From positions 1 to 33,084 of the forward strand of contig CADEDO010000034.1 of the NCBI GenBank assembly GCA_902826115.1: a DNA stretch of 33,084 nt, read 5' to 3'. The notes beneath the pieces are model-generated. The model was not told the DNA's origin and ran no database searches. It was given only the letters and a program-made list of their open reading frames with translations. Positions 9,367 through 18,119 of this stretch are shown in pieces; the stretch's first letter is position 1; every line of letters begins with the position of its first letter. A program made the translations under genes and the position numbers. This DNA is from an uncultured Nitrosomonas sp. (GTDB lineage: Bacteria; Pseudomonadota; Gammaproteobacteria; Burkholderiales; Nitrosomonadaceae).

Positions 9367-9580
9367 ACTGTAGCAGAAGGGATTGAAGAACAACTGGGTT
9401 TGATGATGAAAGCCAGAACTGAACAGGAATCTTCATTTAATCGCACAATTACAACGGGATGAAATGGTTAAGTCATAGTCAGCCAAAGAAACTTCAATCG
9501 GTGATCATATTAAGCAATTTTTTGCAGGGCGGAGTGTTGCCCTGTTGATGGCGTTGTTGCAGGCGAATATTATTCTATAA
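9367..9580 (+). pseudogene. Possible decayed coding remnant downstream of the helicase
   Basis: Within the 372-bp gap after the helicase gene, two frames together give a protein-like reading: EGIEEQLGLMMKARTEQ in one frame, then LIAQLQRDEMVKS in another, an in-frame stop, and IGDHIKQFFAGRS followed by ALLMALLQANIIL. One frameshift and one stop would explain the break. I recognise no family, and the reading could be chance. The segment also contains the hairpin CAGGGC-N8-GCCCTG near 9525-9545. Confidence 0.22.
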
Positions 9581-9581
9581 T
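9554..9581 (+). promoter_or_regulatory. Candidate sigma-70 promoter for the response-regulator pair
   Basis: TTGTTG (9554-9559) lies 16 nt before a perfect TATAAT (9576-9581). Transcription would start near 9588, giving a leader of about 130 nt before the GTG at 9716. The -35 is weak, but the -10 is perfect and correctly placed for the next operon. Confidence 0.42.
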
Positions 9582-9715
9582 GCGCGCTTACAGCGTTATG
9601 CAGTAGCAGTATGCAATTACCTGCAATGGACATCACTTTCGCAAAATGAATGATTTACAGCGGGAAAGATTAAACAGGTACTGTTAAGGTACAAATACCA
9701 ATACAAGGGGAGAAC

Positions 9716-10246
9716 GTGCAGCCTATCACTGTGGCAATCGTTGAAATTAATCAAAATCAACCGGTATCAGTGGAAAATTTTTTACAGCATAATGACACTA
9801 AAGTCGAGCTGTTAGCTGATATTCCATCCAATTATGATCATGTGCGCGAACGTAGACAGACATTGCGCAACAATGAAGCTGCGATTGATAATGCTGTCGC
9901 CAGAATCAAACGTCTGCGCCCCCAAATTTTATTGATTAATGCAAATCAAGCCATTGATGAATATTGTGATTTGTTGTTTGTATTGCGGTATGAATGTCCA
10001 GACACGCAGGCTATTCTAATCATCAATGAAGCCGTAGAAGAAAATTATCTTCTGGAAACATTAGCTTGCGGAGCCCGCGGGTTTATAACAGACAACTTGG
10101 ATTCACTCAATTTCTCTAAAGTGATTGATGCAATCAATCGGGGCGAAGCTTGGGTATCACGTAAGTTGGTGGGTAAAATCATGCACCAAATAGTCTCAGC
10201 TTCGCGCAATGATTTTATAGAGGCTGGTTTTGATTCTTCTTGCTAG
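9716..10246 (+). CDS. Receiver-like protein without output domain (pseudo-receiver)
   Basis: This 176-residue protein aligns by eye with its downstream neighbour over a response-regulator receiver fold, for example ILIINEAVEENYLLETLACG here against [20 protein letters not shown] there, both ending in a G-E-x-W-I/V-x-R segment. The position expected for the phosphorylated Asp is Asn75 (QILLINANQ), and the conserved late Lys is Thr in GARGFITDN, so phosphotransfer is unlikely. There is no helix-turn-helix, so it may act through protein contacts, perhaps with the next gene's product. The start is GTG at 9716, preceded by AAGGGGAGAAC, a good Shine-Dalgarno. The stop lies inside the next gene (17-nt overlap). 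The exact role is unknown. Confidence 0.75.
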   Translation: MQPITVAIVEINQNQPVSVENFLQHNDTKVELLADIPSNYDHVRERRQTLRNNEAAIDNAVARIKRLRPQILLINANQAIDEYCDLLFVLRYECPDTQAILIINEAVEENYLLETLACGARGFITDNLDSLNFSKVIDAINRGEAWVSRKLVGKIMHQIVSASRNDFIEAGFDSSC

Positions 10247-10892
10247 TGCTAGCGAAGCCATACTTTTTCGCTGGAAGCAGGGGATAATGGATTTTTCTCC
10301 ATTAGATTTTGCTTATAATTTTGCATCACTGACCGAAAAATTGATCAAACTACAACCTGAAATTCTTCTGCTGGACTATGAATTGTTGAATCTCAATAGT
10401 GAGCGGTCAATTTTGGAATTAATCAATCTGAGGGCAGGAATCAAGATTGTAGTATTTAGTCCTGAGCTGCCTAATGAGATTGAATGGAAGCTATTCAAAG
10501 CGGGTATTAAAGGCTGTTGTCAGAATAATATTCAACCAGAGCAGATAAAACGTGTTATTAATGTCATTCTGCAAGGCGAGCTATGGATTCGTCGCACACT
10601 GACTAATCAGATATTGGATGAATTGGTTAAGGTGACGCATGAGAAAAACAGAGTTGATAAAGCAGTCAATGAGTTGCTTGATAATCTTACGCGTCGAGAG
10701 TATCAAATTGCCACATTGGTTGGACGTGGAGAGAGCAACAAGCGGATTGCGCAGCAATTAGCGATTACCGAACGCACAGTAAAAGCGCATTTAACAGAGA
10801 TTTTTCGTAAATTGCGTATTTCGGATCGAGTCAAACTTGCATTAATTATGAAAGACGCGATGAGGTCACCGGAACAAACACTTCAGCGTTGA
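10230..10892 (+). CDS. NarL/FixJ-type response regulator with LuxR HTH, atypical receiver
   Basis: This is a 220-residue transcription factor. Residues 1-130 form a receiver-like domain with the candidate phospho-acceptor Asp49 in [10 protein letters not shown]. It lacks the usual acidic pair after strand 1 (ILLASASEA) and the conserved Lys (GIKGCCQNN). Residues 152-205 are a LuxR/GerE helix-turn-helix ([18 protein letters not shown], then [14 protein letters not shown]). The TTG start at 10230 overlaps the preceding gene by 17 nt, has AGAGG upstream, and begins exactly at strand 1, so translational coupling is likely. No sensor kinase is adjacent. Activation may be non-canonical or depend on the paralogous pseudo-receiver encoded just before it. 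Confidence 0.88.
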   Translation: MILLASASEAILFRWKQGIMDFSPLDFAYNFASLTEKLIKLQPEILLLDYELLNLNSERSILELINLRAGIKIVVFSPELPNEIEWKLFKAGIKGCCQNNIQPEQIKRVINVILQGELWIRRTLTNQILDELVKVTHEKNRVDKAVNELLDNLTRREYQIATLVGRGESNKRIAQQLAITERTVKAHLTEIFRKLRISDRVKLALIMKDAMRSPEQTLQR

Positions 10893-10930
10893 CCGAAAAC
10901 CGGTTGTTTTTATTGATTGGGAGAAAGCAA

Positions 10931-11428
10931 ATGCAGCTTCAGGCAGAAATGAAAAAACAGACGCTATTATGTATATCAGCCTTAATGCTGATTCTATCTG
11001 TACCAGGCACACTTCTGGCAGAAGAAATTGGTAGTGTTTCCACTAAATTCAAGATATTAGGGGCCAATGACAAGATTGTCATCGAGGCATTTGATGATCC
11101 TGAAATTTCCGGAGCAACTTGCTATTTGAGTCGGGCCAAGACAGGCGGCGTCAGTGGTGCCGTGGGTGTGGCTGAGGATACCTCGGATGCTTCTATTGCT
11201 TGTCGTCAAATTGGACCTATTTCTTTACCTGAGAAAATAAAGAATGGCCAAGAAGACGGAAAAGAGGTATTTAAAAAAAGTACGTCATTTTTGTTTAAAT
11301 CGTTGCAGGTTGTGCGATTTTACGATGCCAAGCGGAATGTTCTGGTCTATTTGACTTATAGCGACAGAATTATTGAAGGCTCACCTAAAAATAGCATTTC
11401 AATTATTCCTATTACGCCATGGCACTAA
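10931..11428 (+). CDS. creA: CreA family periplasmic protein
   Basis: The mature part matches the CreA family closely: [59 protein letters not shown]. The molecular function of CreA is not established. An N-terminal signal peptide is evident ([20 protein letters not shown], cleavage near LLAEE), so the protein should be periplasmic. I list the ATG at 10931 because GGGAG lies 7 nt upstream; the ATG at 10949 (MKKQTLL) gives a more classical signal peptide and is a good alternative. It begins about 40 nt after the regulator gene on the same strand and may be cotranscribed with it. Confidence 0.9.
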   Translation: MQLQAEMKKQTLLCISALMLILSVPGTLLAEEIGSVSTKFKILGANDKIVIEAFDDPEISGATCYLSRAKTGGVSGAVGVAEDTSDASIACRQIGPISLPEKIKNGQEDGKEVFKKSTSFLFKSLQVVRFYDAKRNVLVYLTYSDRIIEGSPKNSISIIPITPWH

Positions 11429-11556
11429 TGCAATGATTAAAAGTCTAATGACAATTAGAAAAATAAATTTCGTCATTGATGGTATTTAAGAGTTGCTAAT
11501 ATTATAATGCCGCGTTATTTCTTACCAATTGTTTACATTGGCTAACATTATCTTTC

Positions 11557-12810
11557 ATGCAGTTATTCGCCTTTGGTATTAATCACAACACTGCGCCGCT
11601 AGATGTGCGTGAGCAGGTTACTTTTCCTGAGAACACGATGGAGCATGCATTGCATGATCTGATTGGGCGTAACCCGATCAAGGAAGCAGCCATCGTGTCG
11701 ACTTGTAATCGTACAGAAATCTATTGCTGTACGGATAAACCTGAAGATGCTATGACGTGGTTGGCAGATTTTCATCACTTACCGACACGCGAACTGGATC
11801 CCTATTTATATAAACTGCCGCGCGAGCTAGCTGTCAAGCATGCCTTCCGGGTAGCGAGCGGATTAGATTCGATGGTGTTGGGCGAACCACAGATATTAGG
11901 CCAGTTAAAAAGCGCGGTGAAATCGGCTGAAAATGCCGGCACACTGGGTTTGTTATTGCACAAACTGTTTCAACGGACGTTTTTTGTAGCCAAGGAAGTG
12001 CGCTCATCGACTGAAATTGGTACAAATTCGGTATCGATGGCTGCAGCAGCTGCGCGCTTGGCTGAACGAATTTTTGGCGATATTGGTGAGCAACGCGTTT
12101 TGTTTATTGGTGCGGGCGAAATGATTGAGTTATGCGCTAATCATTTCGCAGCTCGTAATCCAAAGAAAATCACTGTTGCCAATCGTACTACTGAGCGTGC
12201 AGAAGCGCTGGCGAATCGTTTTAACGCTCAAGCCATAACGCTCAGTGATTTGCCAGAGCAATTGGCATTGCATGATATTGTCGTAACCTGTACGGCAAGT
12301 CCATTGCCCATATTGGGTAAAGGGATGGTTGAGCGTGCTATTAAAATTCGCAAACATCGTCCCATATTCATCGTAGACTTAGCCGTGCCGCGTGATGTCG
12401 AATCCGAAGTGGCAGAATTGGACGATGTGTTTCTTTACTATGTCGACGATCTGTCGGAAATCGTGAAAGAAGGGTTGGATTCGCGTCAAAATGCAGTTGC
12501 ACAGGCTGAAACCATTATTGATTCCAATGTAGTCGATTTTATGCGCTGGCTGGCAACGCGGGAAATGGTTCCTACCATTCGAGCATTGCGTGATCAAGGA
12601 GAGCGTTATCGTCGGCATGAACTGGCCCGTGCCAGCAGATTGCTAGAAAAAGGCGAAGATCCGAAAAAAGTCATCGAATCGCTGAGTAACAGTCTTACTA
12701 ATAAATTCTTACATGTCCCCTCCAGTGTATTAAATCATGCGGCCGCTGATGAGCGTGAGGAATTAGTCGAGCTCATTAATCGACTATACCAATTGCATCG
12801 CCCACAATGA
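11557..12810 (+). CDS. hemA: Glutamyl-tRNA reductase
   Basis: HemA reduces glutamyl-tRNA(Glu) to glutamate-1-semialdehyde with NADPH, the committed step of C5-pathway tetrapyrrole synthesis. The 417-residue protein has the N-terminal signature [15 protein letters not shown], the nucleophilic Cys50 in [10 protein letters not shown], a Rossmann NADPH domain ([25 protein letters not shown]) and a C-terminal helical dimerisation domain. A perfect -10 hexamer TATAAT at 11503-11508 suggests a promoter about 50 nt upstream, but no good -35 is spaced to it. The stop overlaps the prfA start by 4 nt (ATGA), so hemA and prfA are coupled. Cytochrome-rich ammonia oxidisers have a high haem demand, which would suit this gene. 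Confidence 0.97.
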   Translation: MQLFAFGINHNTAPLDVREQVTFPENTMEHALHDLIGRNPIKEAAIVSTCNRTEIYCCTDKPEDAMTWLADFHHLPTRELDPYLYKLPRELAVKHAFRVASGLDSMVLGEPQILGQLKSAVKSAENAGTLGLLLHKLFQRTFFVAKEVRSSTEIGTNSVSMAAAAARLAERIFGDIGEQRVLFIGAGEMIELCANHFAARNPKKITVANRTTERAEALANRFNAQAITLSDLPEQLALHDIVVTCTASPLPILGKGMVERAIKIRKHRPIFIVDLAVPRDVESEVAELDDVFLYYVDDLSEIVKEGLDSRQNAVAQAETIIDSNVVDFMRWLATREMVPTIRALRDQGERYRRHELARASRLLEKGEDPKKVIESLSNSLTNKFLHVPSSVLNHAAADEREELVELINRLYQLHRPQ

Positions 12811-13886
12811 ACAAAAATATTGCCGATAGGCTCACTCGCTTGAGTGTGCGCATGGAAGAATTAAACCAATTACTGAGCAGTGAATCTGTCACTGCCGATC
12901 TTGATAATTATCGCAAACTGACGCGAGAGCATTCTGAAATCATTCCTATTGTTGAGCTCTATCGCGCATATCAGCAATGCGAACAAGATATACAGACCGC
13001 GCGGGAAATGCACGCTGATTTGGATATGCGTTCTTTTGCTGAAACTGAGATACAGTCAGGCAAGGAAAAGTTAGTAAAAATTGAAGCAGAAATACAAAAG
13101 CAGTTACTTCCCAAAGATCCTAATGATGAACGTAATATCTTTCTGGAAATACGTGCAGGGACGGGTGGAGATGAGTCTGCATTGTTTGCCGGCAACTTGT
13201 TTCGTATGTATTCGCGCTATGCTGAAAGACGCGGTTGGCAGGTTGAAATCATTTCACAGAGTTTGTCTGATATTGGTGGTTTTAAGGAAATTATCGCAAA
13301 AATTATTGGCCAGGGCGCATACTCCCGCCTTAAATTTGAATCCGGCGGTCATCGCGTTCAACGTGTGCCAGTTACTGAAACGCAGGGGCGGGTGCATACG
13401 TCAACTTGCACTGTAGCGGTCATGCCTGAAGCGGATGAGGTCAGTGAAGTGATTCTGAATCCTGCGGAGTTGCGAATTGATACCTTCCGGGCTTCGGGTG
13501 CAGGTGGTCAGCATATCAATAAAACCGATTCAGCCGTACGTATTACCCATTTACCAACCGGTATCGTGGTTGAATGTCAGGATGGGCGCTCGCAACACAA
13601 AAATAAAGCTCAGGCGTTGAGTGTTTTGGCAGCCCGTATTCATGATAAACAAATGCGTGCGCATCACGCGGAACAAGCAGCTACTAGAAAATCGCTGGTG
13701 GGAACAGGCGAGCGATCAGAGCGAATTCGTACCTATAATTTTCCTCAAGGACGTGTCACCGATCATCGCATTAATCTGACACTTTATAAAATGGATCAGA
13801 TTATGGATGGTGATATTGACGAACTTTGCTCAGCATTGATGGCTGAGCATCAGGCGGAGCAATTGGCAGCTTCCGTAGAAGAATAA
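12807..13886 (+). CDS. prfA: Peptide chain release factor 1
   Basis: RF1 recognises UAA and UAG in the ribosomal A site and triggers peptide release. The 359-residue protein has the RF1-specific codon-reading tripeptide PVT at 188-190 (RF2 has SPF), and the catalytic GGQ at 233-235 within [15 protein letters not shown]. Its length is normal for bacterial RF1. The ATG overlaps the hemA stop (ATGA). The Gln of GGQ is the substrate of PrmC, encoded 35 nt downstream. Confidence 0.97.
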   Translation: MNKNIADRLTRLSVRMEELNQLLSSESVTADLDNYRKLTREHSEIIPIVELYRAYQQCEQDIQTAREMHADLDMRSFAETEIQSGKEKLVKIEAEIQKQLLPKDPNDERNIFLEIRAGTGGDESALFAGNLFRMYSRYAERRGWQVEIISQSLSDIGGFKEIIAKIIGQGAYSRLKFESGGHRVQRVPVTETQGRVHTSTCTVAVMPEADEVSEVILNPAELRIDTFRASGAGGQHINKTDSAVRITHLPTGIVVECQDGRSQHKNKAQALSVLAARIHDKQMRAHHAEQAATRKSLVGTGERSERIRTYNFPQGRVTDHRINLTLYKMDQIMDGDIDELCSALMAEHQAEQLAASVEE

Positions 13887-13921
13887 TCCGATGCAGTTAA
13901 ATATTCGAACAATGCAGTGAT

Positions 13922-14758
13922 ATGCAATTCAGCACTATTGCACAAGCATTCGCTTGGGGATGTCGAGAAATTGACAAAATAGATGCAAGATTGCTGTTAC
14001 AGCATGTGCTAAACATTGATCACGCAGTTTTATTGACTTATCCAGATCGACTATTAACCTCACAGCAGGCCAGCGAGTATTCTCAACTGGTAGTACAACG
14101 CATTAATGGCAGGCCAGTTGCTTATCTGATTGGCAAGCGCGAATTTTATGATCTGACTCTAAAAGTTACTGAAGCCGTTTTAATTCCTCGCCCTGAAACG
14201 GAAATTTTGGTTGAATGGGCATTGAGATTGATACCGGTTGATCAGCCTTGCAAAGTACTGGATTTAGGAACAGGTAGCGGGGCGATTGCGATCACTATTG
14301 CCAAGCACCGTCCGCAAGCGCGAGTGGTTGCTGTAGATTTGTCAGCCGATGCGATTGCTGTATGTCAGCAGAATGTTGAAAATCTGCAGATAAACAATTT
14401 GTATCTGATTTCAGGCAACTGGTTTGATGAACTTTCCCAAGCAAGATTTGATCTGATTGTATCTAATCCGCCTTATGTGGCAGAAAATGATCCTCACTTG
14501 CAACAAGGTGATCTGCGCTTTGAGCCACAGCTTGCTTTGTCTTCGGGAAATAATGGCTTGGCATGTATTAGTCATATTATTGGCTTAGCTCCCAATCATT
14601 TGGTTCAAAGTGGGTGGTTACTGCTGGAACATGGTTATGATCAAGCTGGGGAGTGCAAACGATTATTTGCCAATGCAGGTTTTAGTAATATTTGTAGCTA
14701 TCCAGACTTGGCTGGCATAATGCGGGTTAGCGGCGGTCAAATGAATACTTCAATGTAG
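13922..14758 (+). CDS. prmC: Release factor glutamine methyltransferase PrmC
   Basis: PrmC N5-methylates the Gln of the GGQ motif in RF1 and RF2 using SAM. The 278-residue protein has an N-terminal helical factor-binding domain (about 1-85), followed by a class I methyltransferase: VLDLGTGSGAIAI at 112-124, with NPPY at 182-185 forming the glutamine-binding active site. IPRPETEILVEW at 88-99 is typical of the family. It follows prfA by 35 nt, the usual arrangement. No strong Shine-Dalgarno precedes the ATG at 13922, but no other start is better. Confidence 0.96.
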   Translation: MQFSTIAQAFAWGCREIDKIDARLLLQHVLNIDHAVLLTYPDRLLTSQQASEYSQLVVQRINGRPVAYLIGKREFYDLTLKVTEAVLIPRPETEILVEWALRLIPVDQPCKVLDLGTGSGAIAITIAKHRPQARVVAVDLSADAIAVCQQNVENLQINNLYLISGNWFDELSQARFDLIVSNPPYVAENDPHLQQGDLRFEPQLALSSGNNGLACISHIIGLAPNHLVQSGWLLLEHGYDQAGECKRLFANAGFSNICSYPDLAGIMRVSGGQMNTSM

Positions 14759-14846
14759 GCTTGAAGGGTATATTGCTGGTTTGAGATTGACGAAGTTGCT
14801 TCTGTAATAAAATTTTTAGGAATGAATTTTGGGAGAAATTAACACT

Positions 14847-15155
14847 ATGAACGTTGAAGATTTAATCGAACAACAAATTACCACACATCCGGTTGTTCTC
14901 TATATGAAAGGCACATTAGAACAGCCACAATGTGGTTTTTCAGCTAATGCCGTGAATATTCTTAAAGCTTGTGGTGTTGATGATATTTTTTCTGTGGATG
15001 TGTTGTCAGATCCGGAAATCAGACAAGGGATCAAAGATTATTCAAACTGGCCTACCATTCCACAACTTTATGTCAACGGTGAATTTATTGGCGGTTCGGA
15101 TATCGTGACCGAAATGTATCAAAGTGGTGAGCTGCAGAAATTGTTTGAAAACTGA
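14847..15155 (+). CDS. grxD: Monothiol CGFS-type glutaredoxin (Grx4/GrxD)
   Basis: CGFS glutaredoxins carry a glutathione-ligated 2Fe-2S cluster and serve in Fe-S transfer and iron sensing rather than in disulfide reduction. The 102-residue protein has CGFS at 29-32 ([10 protein letters not shown]), the conserved [19 protein letters not shown] block for glutathione binding, and normal single-domain length. I chose the ATG at 14847, with GGGAG 12 nt upstream, over the TTG at 14829. A possible promoter, TTGACG (14787-14792) with TAAAAT (14808-14813), has a short 15-nt spacer, so it may have its own promoter or be read through from prmC. Confidence 0.95.
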   Translation: MNVEDLIEQQITTHPVVLYMKGTLEQPQCGFSANAVNILKACGVDDIFSVDVLSDPEIRQGIKDYSNWPTIPQLYVNGEFIGGSDIVTEMYQSGELQKLFEN

Positions 15156-15178
15156 TGTTGAATTTATAATCTGACAAT

Positions 15179-15213
15179 GATCCGGTTTGTTCATCCATGC
15201 TATAAACCGGATC
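15179..15213. terminator. Candidate bidirectional terminator hairpin between grxD and yqaA
   Basis: GATCCGGTTT (15179-15188) and AAACCGGATC (15204-15213) form a perfect 10-bp stem with a 15-nt loop. It sits exactly between the convergent ends of grxD and the yqaA-like gene. There is no long T tract on either side, so intrinsic termination may be weak. Confidence 0.45.
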
Positions 15214-15235
15214 TTGCAGCAACAGTTTAGTCGGC

Positions 15236-15655
15236 TTAATTGATTGCTGTTGCAATTACCCAATAGCGGGCAAATTTACCCACAGCGATAAATAGCAGAG
15301 CCCACAACCAATAAGTGCGTAACCATCCAGCAGCAACGCACAGCGCGTCCCCGATTAATGGCGCCCAGGATAAAAGGAGTATGGGGGCACCATGCCGACG
15401 CACCCACTCTAATCCTCGCGAATGTCCCGCAGACTTCTTCAGTAAAGTTTTCTCATCCGGTAAAAATCGACCAATCCAATATGAACTCATGCCTCCCAAT
15501 GTGTTGCCTACAGTCGCCAGAATCAGTGCCTGCCAATGAAGTTCAGGGTATTTCAACAAAACCCCAACTAACACAGCTTCAGATCCACCGGGCAATAGCG
15601 TTGCAGCTAAGAAACTACTAGCAAATAAAGTCAATAGACTTGATTGTTCATCCAT
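15236..15655 (-). CDS. yqaA: YqaA-type small DedA-like inner-membrane protein
   Basis: This 139-residue membrane protein of the YqaA branch of the VTT/DedA-like family has three to four hydrophobic segments: LLTLFASSFLAATLLPGGSE, ALILATVGNTLGGMSSYWIG, APILLLSWAPLIGDALCVAA and LWALLFIAVGKFARYWVI. The glycine/proline-rich LLPGGSE and the GNTLGGMSSYWIG loop are family hallmarks. DedA proteins are linked to lipid scrambling and membrane homeostasis, but the role of YqaA itself is not settled. The ATG at 15655 is used; the frame also opens at a TTG at 15667. It converges on grxD. Confidence 0.88.
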   Translation of the reverse strand: MDEQSSLLTLFASSFLAATLLPGGSEAVLVGVLLKYPELHWQALILATVGNTLGGMSSYWIGRFLPDEKTLLKKSAGHSRGLEWVRRHGAPILLLSWAPLIGDALCVAAGWLRTYWLWALLFIAVGKFARYWVIATAIN

Positions 15656-16134
15656 AATGCAATCCAAATTCTAAAAATGCCATAGTTTAACTGGATATTT
15701 TTAAACTAATAGGGATATGGATGATGATCTTAGTCAATATTTAAAATGAAGGTTTACGCAACGAAGCAGTAGCAGCGAATACTACATAAGATTTTGAAAT
15801 ATTGGTGCTATAGAACTGGTATTCCATGGGTAGCAAATGCAGCTACTGAGACTCCTAAGTGATTATTTTCTGAGTTTCTGCAAAAAATAGACTACAAAAT
15901 TATCTGCATACTAATAACTATGCAGAAATTGTGACAACCTGGAAAAGATTACGGGATTTTGTAAAGATCTCAAGCAATAGGCACCCATTAAACTAATAAT
16001 CGAATATAAGTTGCTATTGTTGGGAATTTGTTAATTAAAATTATTAAAAATACATTATTGCTTTACTAAAAAATGCTTGTTTTTTGCAGTTCTGTTTTAA
16101 AAATTTGCTTTGCAAGGTTGTCAGAATATAAAAA
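15656..16134. other. AT-rich intergenic region without a recognisable gene
   Basis: I see no credible ORF in these 480 bp on either strand. One clear structure is the inverted repeat CTGCATA-N8-TATGCAG at 15904-15925, which has no T tract. The rest is AT-rich single-copy sequence. Promoter elements for yqaA may lie in its first 60 bp but are not distinctive. Confidence 0.5.
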
Positions 16135-16335
16135 CTACGCAGTTGTATTAATATTTTGTCCAAGATGCGAGGGCATATTTTGTACGGAACTACTATTGGG
16201 AATTGCCTCAATCAGTGCAAGGGCGCCTTCAGCACTGATATTAATTGCTTTTTTGAGAACGGCCATGCTGACAGCTTGATTGGTGTTGGCTTCAGTCATT
16301 GCCGTTGCTACATTTGCTATACCTGTGACGTCCAT
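16135..16335 (-). CDS. yjfB: YjfB family putative motility protein
   Basis: This 66-residue protein matches the small YjfB_motility family: MDVTGIANVATAMTEANTNQ, AVSMAVLKKAINISAEGALA, LIEAIPNSSS and an NxxT-A-type C-terminus. The family is found in flagellated bacteria and its biochemical role is unknown. The ATG at 16335 is preceded by AAGGAGG (complement of 16343-16349), a near-perfect Shine-Dalgarno. A FliA-type promoter lies at 16366-16392, supporting coexpression with late flagellar genes. The gene appears monocistronic, with no flagellar structural gene in the window. Confidence 0.88.
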   Translation of the reverse strand: MDVTGIANVATAMTEANTNQAVSMAVLKKAINISAEGALALIEAIPNSSSVQNMPSHLGQNINTTA

Positions 16336-16365
16336 GAGTTATCCTCCTTAATTGTTATAAAACAG

Positions 16366-16392
16366 TTAACGGCTCACCATTGAAAAATTTTA
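16366..16392 (-). promoter_or_regulatory. FliA (sigma-28) promoter of yjfB
   Basis: On the minus strand TAAAATTT (complement of 16385-16392), an 11-nt spacer and GCCGTTAA (complement of 16366-16373) match the sigma-28 consensus TAAAGTTT-N11-GCCGATAA at 7 of 8 positions in each element with the exact spacer. The start codon lies about 30 nt downstream of the -10, leaving room for a short leader carrying the Shine-Dalgarno. Confidence 0.8.
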
Positions 16393-16500
16393 GAGCAACT
16401 TAGACGACAGGGAATTCATAGTGATAAGGTGGGTTGCAAAGGAGCAGCTTACCGAGGTGATCGATTGCCCGTATCAACTTAAATGCAAGCAATGAGTAAG

Positions 16501-17559
16501 TTAGTAATTACGCCAATTCGAGAAACATTCCTGCAGAGTTTTAACAATTCTTTGACCGGCACCAGATTCTCCATACACGGGTGGAAATGGTTGATTGCGG
16601 CAACGTCGTTGCGAACGTACTCTGTCGCGAATAATGGTTGGAGAAAAGCCGGTTAGAACGTTGGCTCCCGTGATGATGGTTTCCGGTCGTTCCGTATTGT
16701 CTCGTACTGTCACACAAGGTACGCCAAAAATATACGCTTCCTCTTGAATACAACCGCTATCGGTAATGATTATTTCTGCAAATTTCTCAAAAGAAAGCGA
16801 TGTAAATGGATCTACGGAGTCAATGACCGTTATTCGTGACAACAAATCTAAACTAAGCCCATGATCTTTCATAGTGGCCCGTGTCCTTGGGTGCATGGGA
16901 AAAATCATGGCATCGAATTCATCAGCTAATGTGTTGAGTGTCGAAAAAACATCGATCATTTTTGCACGGCTATCGGTGAATTCTTTGCGGTGCAAAGTGA
17001 TATAGGCATAGCGGTCGGAACGCAGCTTGACGAGTTCAGCAGAAAAATCCTGAATAAGATCAATAGTCGTATTGCCTACATTAAAGATTCGTCCGCGCAA
17101 ATCCGGGATTTTATTTAAATATTCGGCATGATGCTGCGTATAGGTAAAGAGGTAATGAGCTGCACTATCCACCATGATCCGGTTACGTTCTTCATACATG
17201 CAGTTATCAAAAGCACGCAAGCCTGCTTCTACGTGTACCAATCCGACATCAGAATAAACAGCGGCGATCGCTCCGATAATGGATGCGGCAGTGTCTCCAT
17301 TGACCAGAATCAGATCAATCTGGAGCGAGTGAATGAGATCGCAAACCCAATCAATGGCGGCGCCAACGCTATATGGTTGAGGAAAAATAAAATCAGGCGC
17401 ATAACCCATTTGGGAAAATATGGTTTCCCGCAGAAGAGGGTCTTGATGTTGATTGGTATGCAGAACAAAGAAATCTACCTCAGCCGCGCGCAGCGCTTGC
17501 ACGATAGCATAGTTTTTCATCACCTCGGGCCGAGTCCCGATGACAATTCCAATTCTCAC
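16501..17559 (-). CDS. UDP-N-acetylglucosamine 2-epimerase (WecB/NeuC-like)
   Basis: This GT-B-fold enzyme interconverts UDP-GlcNAc and UDP-ManNAc, or hydrolyses the intermediate in NeuC-type members. It feeds ManNAc-type or nonulosonic sugars into surface glycans. The 352-residue protein keeps the expected motifs: GTRPEVMK at 8-15, VNGDTAAS, HVEAGLRAF and YEERNRIMVD (catalytic acidic residues), ITLHRKE and TDSGCIQEEA. The start is GTG, overlapping the stop of the SGNH hydrolase gene in a GTGA junction, so the two are translationally coupled. The C-terminus (about 320-352) is less typical. I cannot tell the reversible epimerase from the hydrolysing type, so I give no symbol. Confidence 0.88.
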   Translation of the reverse strand: MRIGIVIGTRPEVMKNYAIVQALRAAEVDFFVLHTNQHQDPLLRETIFSQMGYAPDFIFPQPYSVGAAIDWVCDLIHSLQIDLILVNGDTAASIIGAIAAVYSDVGLVHVEAGLRAFDNCMYEERNRIMVDSAAHYLFTYTQHHAEYLNKIPDLRGRIFNVGNTTIDLIQDFSAELVKLRSDRYAYITLHRKEFTDSRAKMIDVFSTLNTLADEFDAMIFPMHPRTRATMKDHGLSLDLLSRITVIDSVDPFTSLSFEKFAEIIITDSGCIQEEAYIFGVPCVTVRDNTERPETIITGANVLTGFSPTIIRDRVRSQRRCRNQPFPPVYGESGAGQRIVKTLQECFSNWRNY

Positions 17560-18119
17560 CGTGCGAGGATAGCTTGGGTAAATGATTCGGCTACCAGACG
17601 ATTTCCTAATTCATTGAAATGGACAGAATCGACATAGCAATTTCGACTGAGTTCATTGATAGGCACCCAAACTATATTTTTATTTTCTGCGGTAACTTTT
17701 TTGATGGCTGCATTGTATAGATTACGTTTTTCAGCGGTTTCTTTGCAGAAAAAAATATGGCCATCCGGATAGATGGGTGGAATTTCTCCACAAAAAATGG
17801 CTTTGTATTTTTTGATCAATAAGGTGCGGATGATTTGACGGTAATATTCTTCAAACAAATCTAAAGGCGTTTCGTTGCCAACATCGTTAGTGCCGATGAG
17901 TACGCACGCTTGATAAGTATCACTGACTATTTCAATGTCATTGTTAAGCAAGAACCATAGATCGCGAGCGGTATATCCATTAACGCTGCGATTAATCGTT
18001 CGCCATTGATAAGGGGTATGCTCAGTCAATATCTGAGCTAAATACAAAGGATAGCATCCATAAGTTCTGGCGCCAAACGTCTGACTATCTCCGATGCAAA
18101 GCAAGTTTTGGTAATGCAT
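17556..18119 (-). CDS. SGNH/GDSL-family hydrolase
   Basis: This 187-residue alpha/beta hydrolase has a complete SGNH set: Ser12 in CIGDSQT, Gly48 in NGYTAR, Asn78 in IGTNDVG, and Asp164 with His167 in DSVHFNELG. Such enzymes remove or transfer acyl groups, often O-acetyl groups on glycans. No signal peptide is visible, so it is probably cytoplasmic and may act on sugar precursors. The stop overlaps the GTG of the 2-epimerase gene, pointing to a shared pathway. AGGAAA lies upstream of the ATG at 18119. The substrate is unknown. Confidence 0.85.
   Translation of the reverse strand: MHYQNLLCIGDSQTFGARTYGCYPLYLAQILTEHTPYQWRTINRSVNGYTARDLWFLLNNDIEIVSDTYQACVLIGTNDVGNETPLDLFEEYYRQIIRTLLIKKYKAIFCGEIPPIYPDGHIFFCKETAEKRNLYNAAIKKVTAENKNIVWVPINELSRNCYVDSVHFNELGNRLVAESFTQAILAR

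Noticed and set aside
9525..9545. CAGGGC-N8-GCCCTG hairpin as a terminator for the helicase gene
   Set aside because: There is no T tract after it on either strand, and the T run lies before it on the plus strand.
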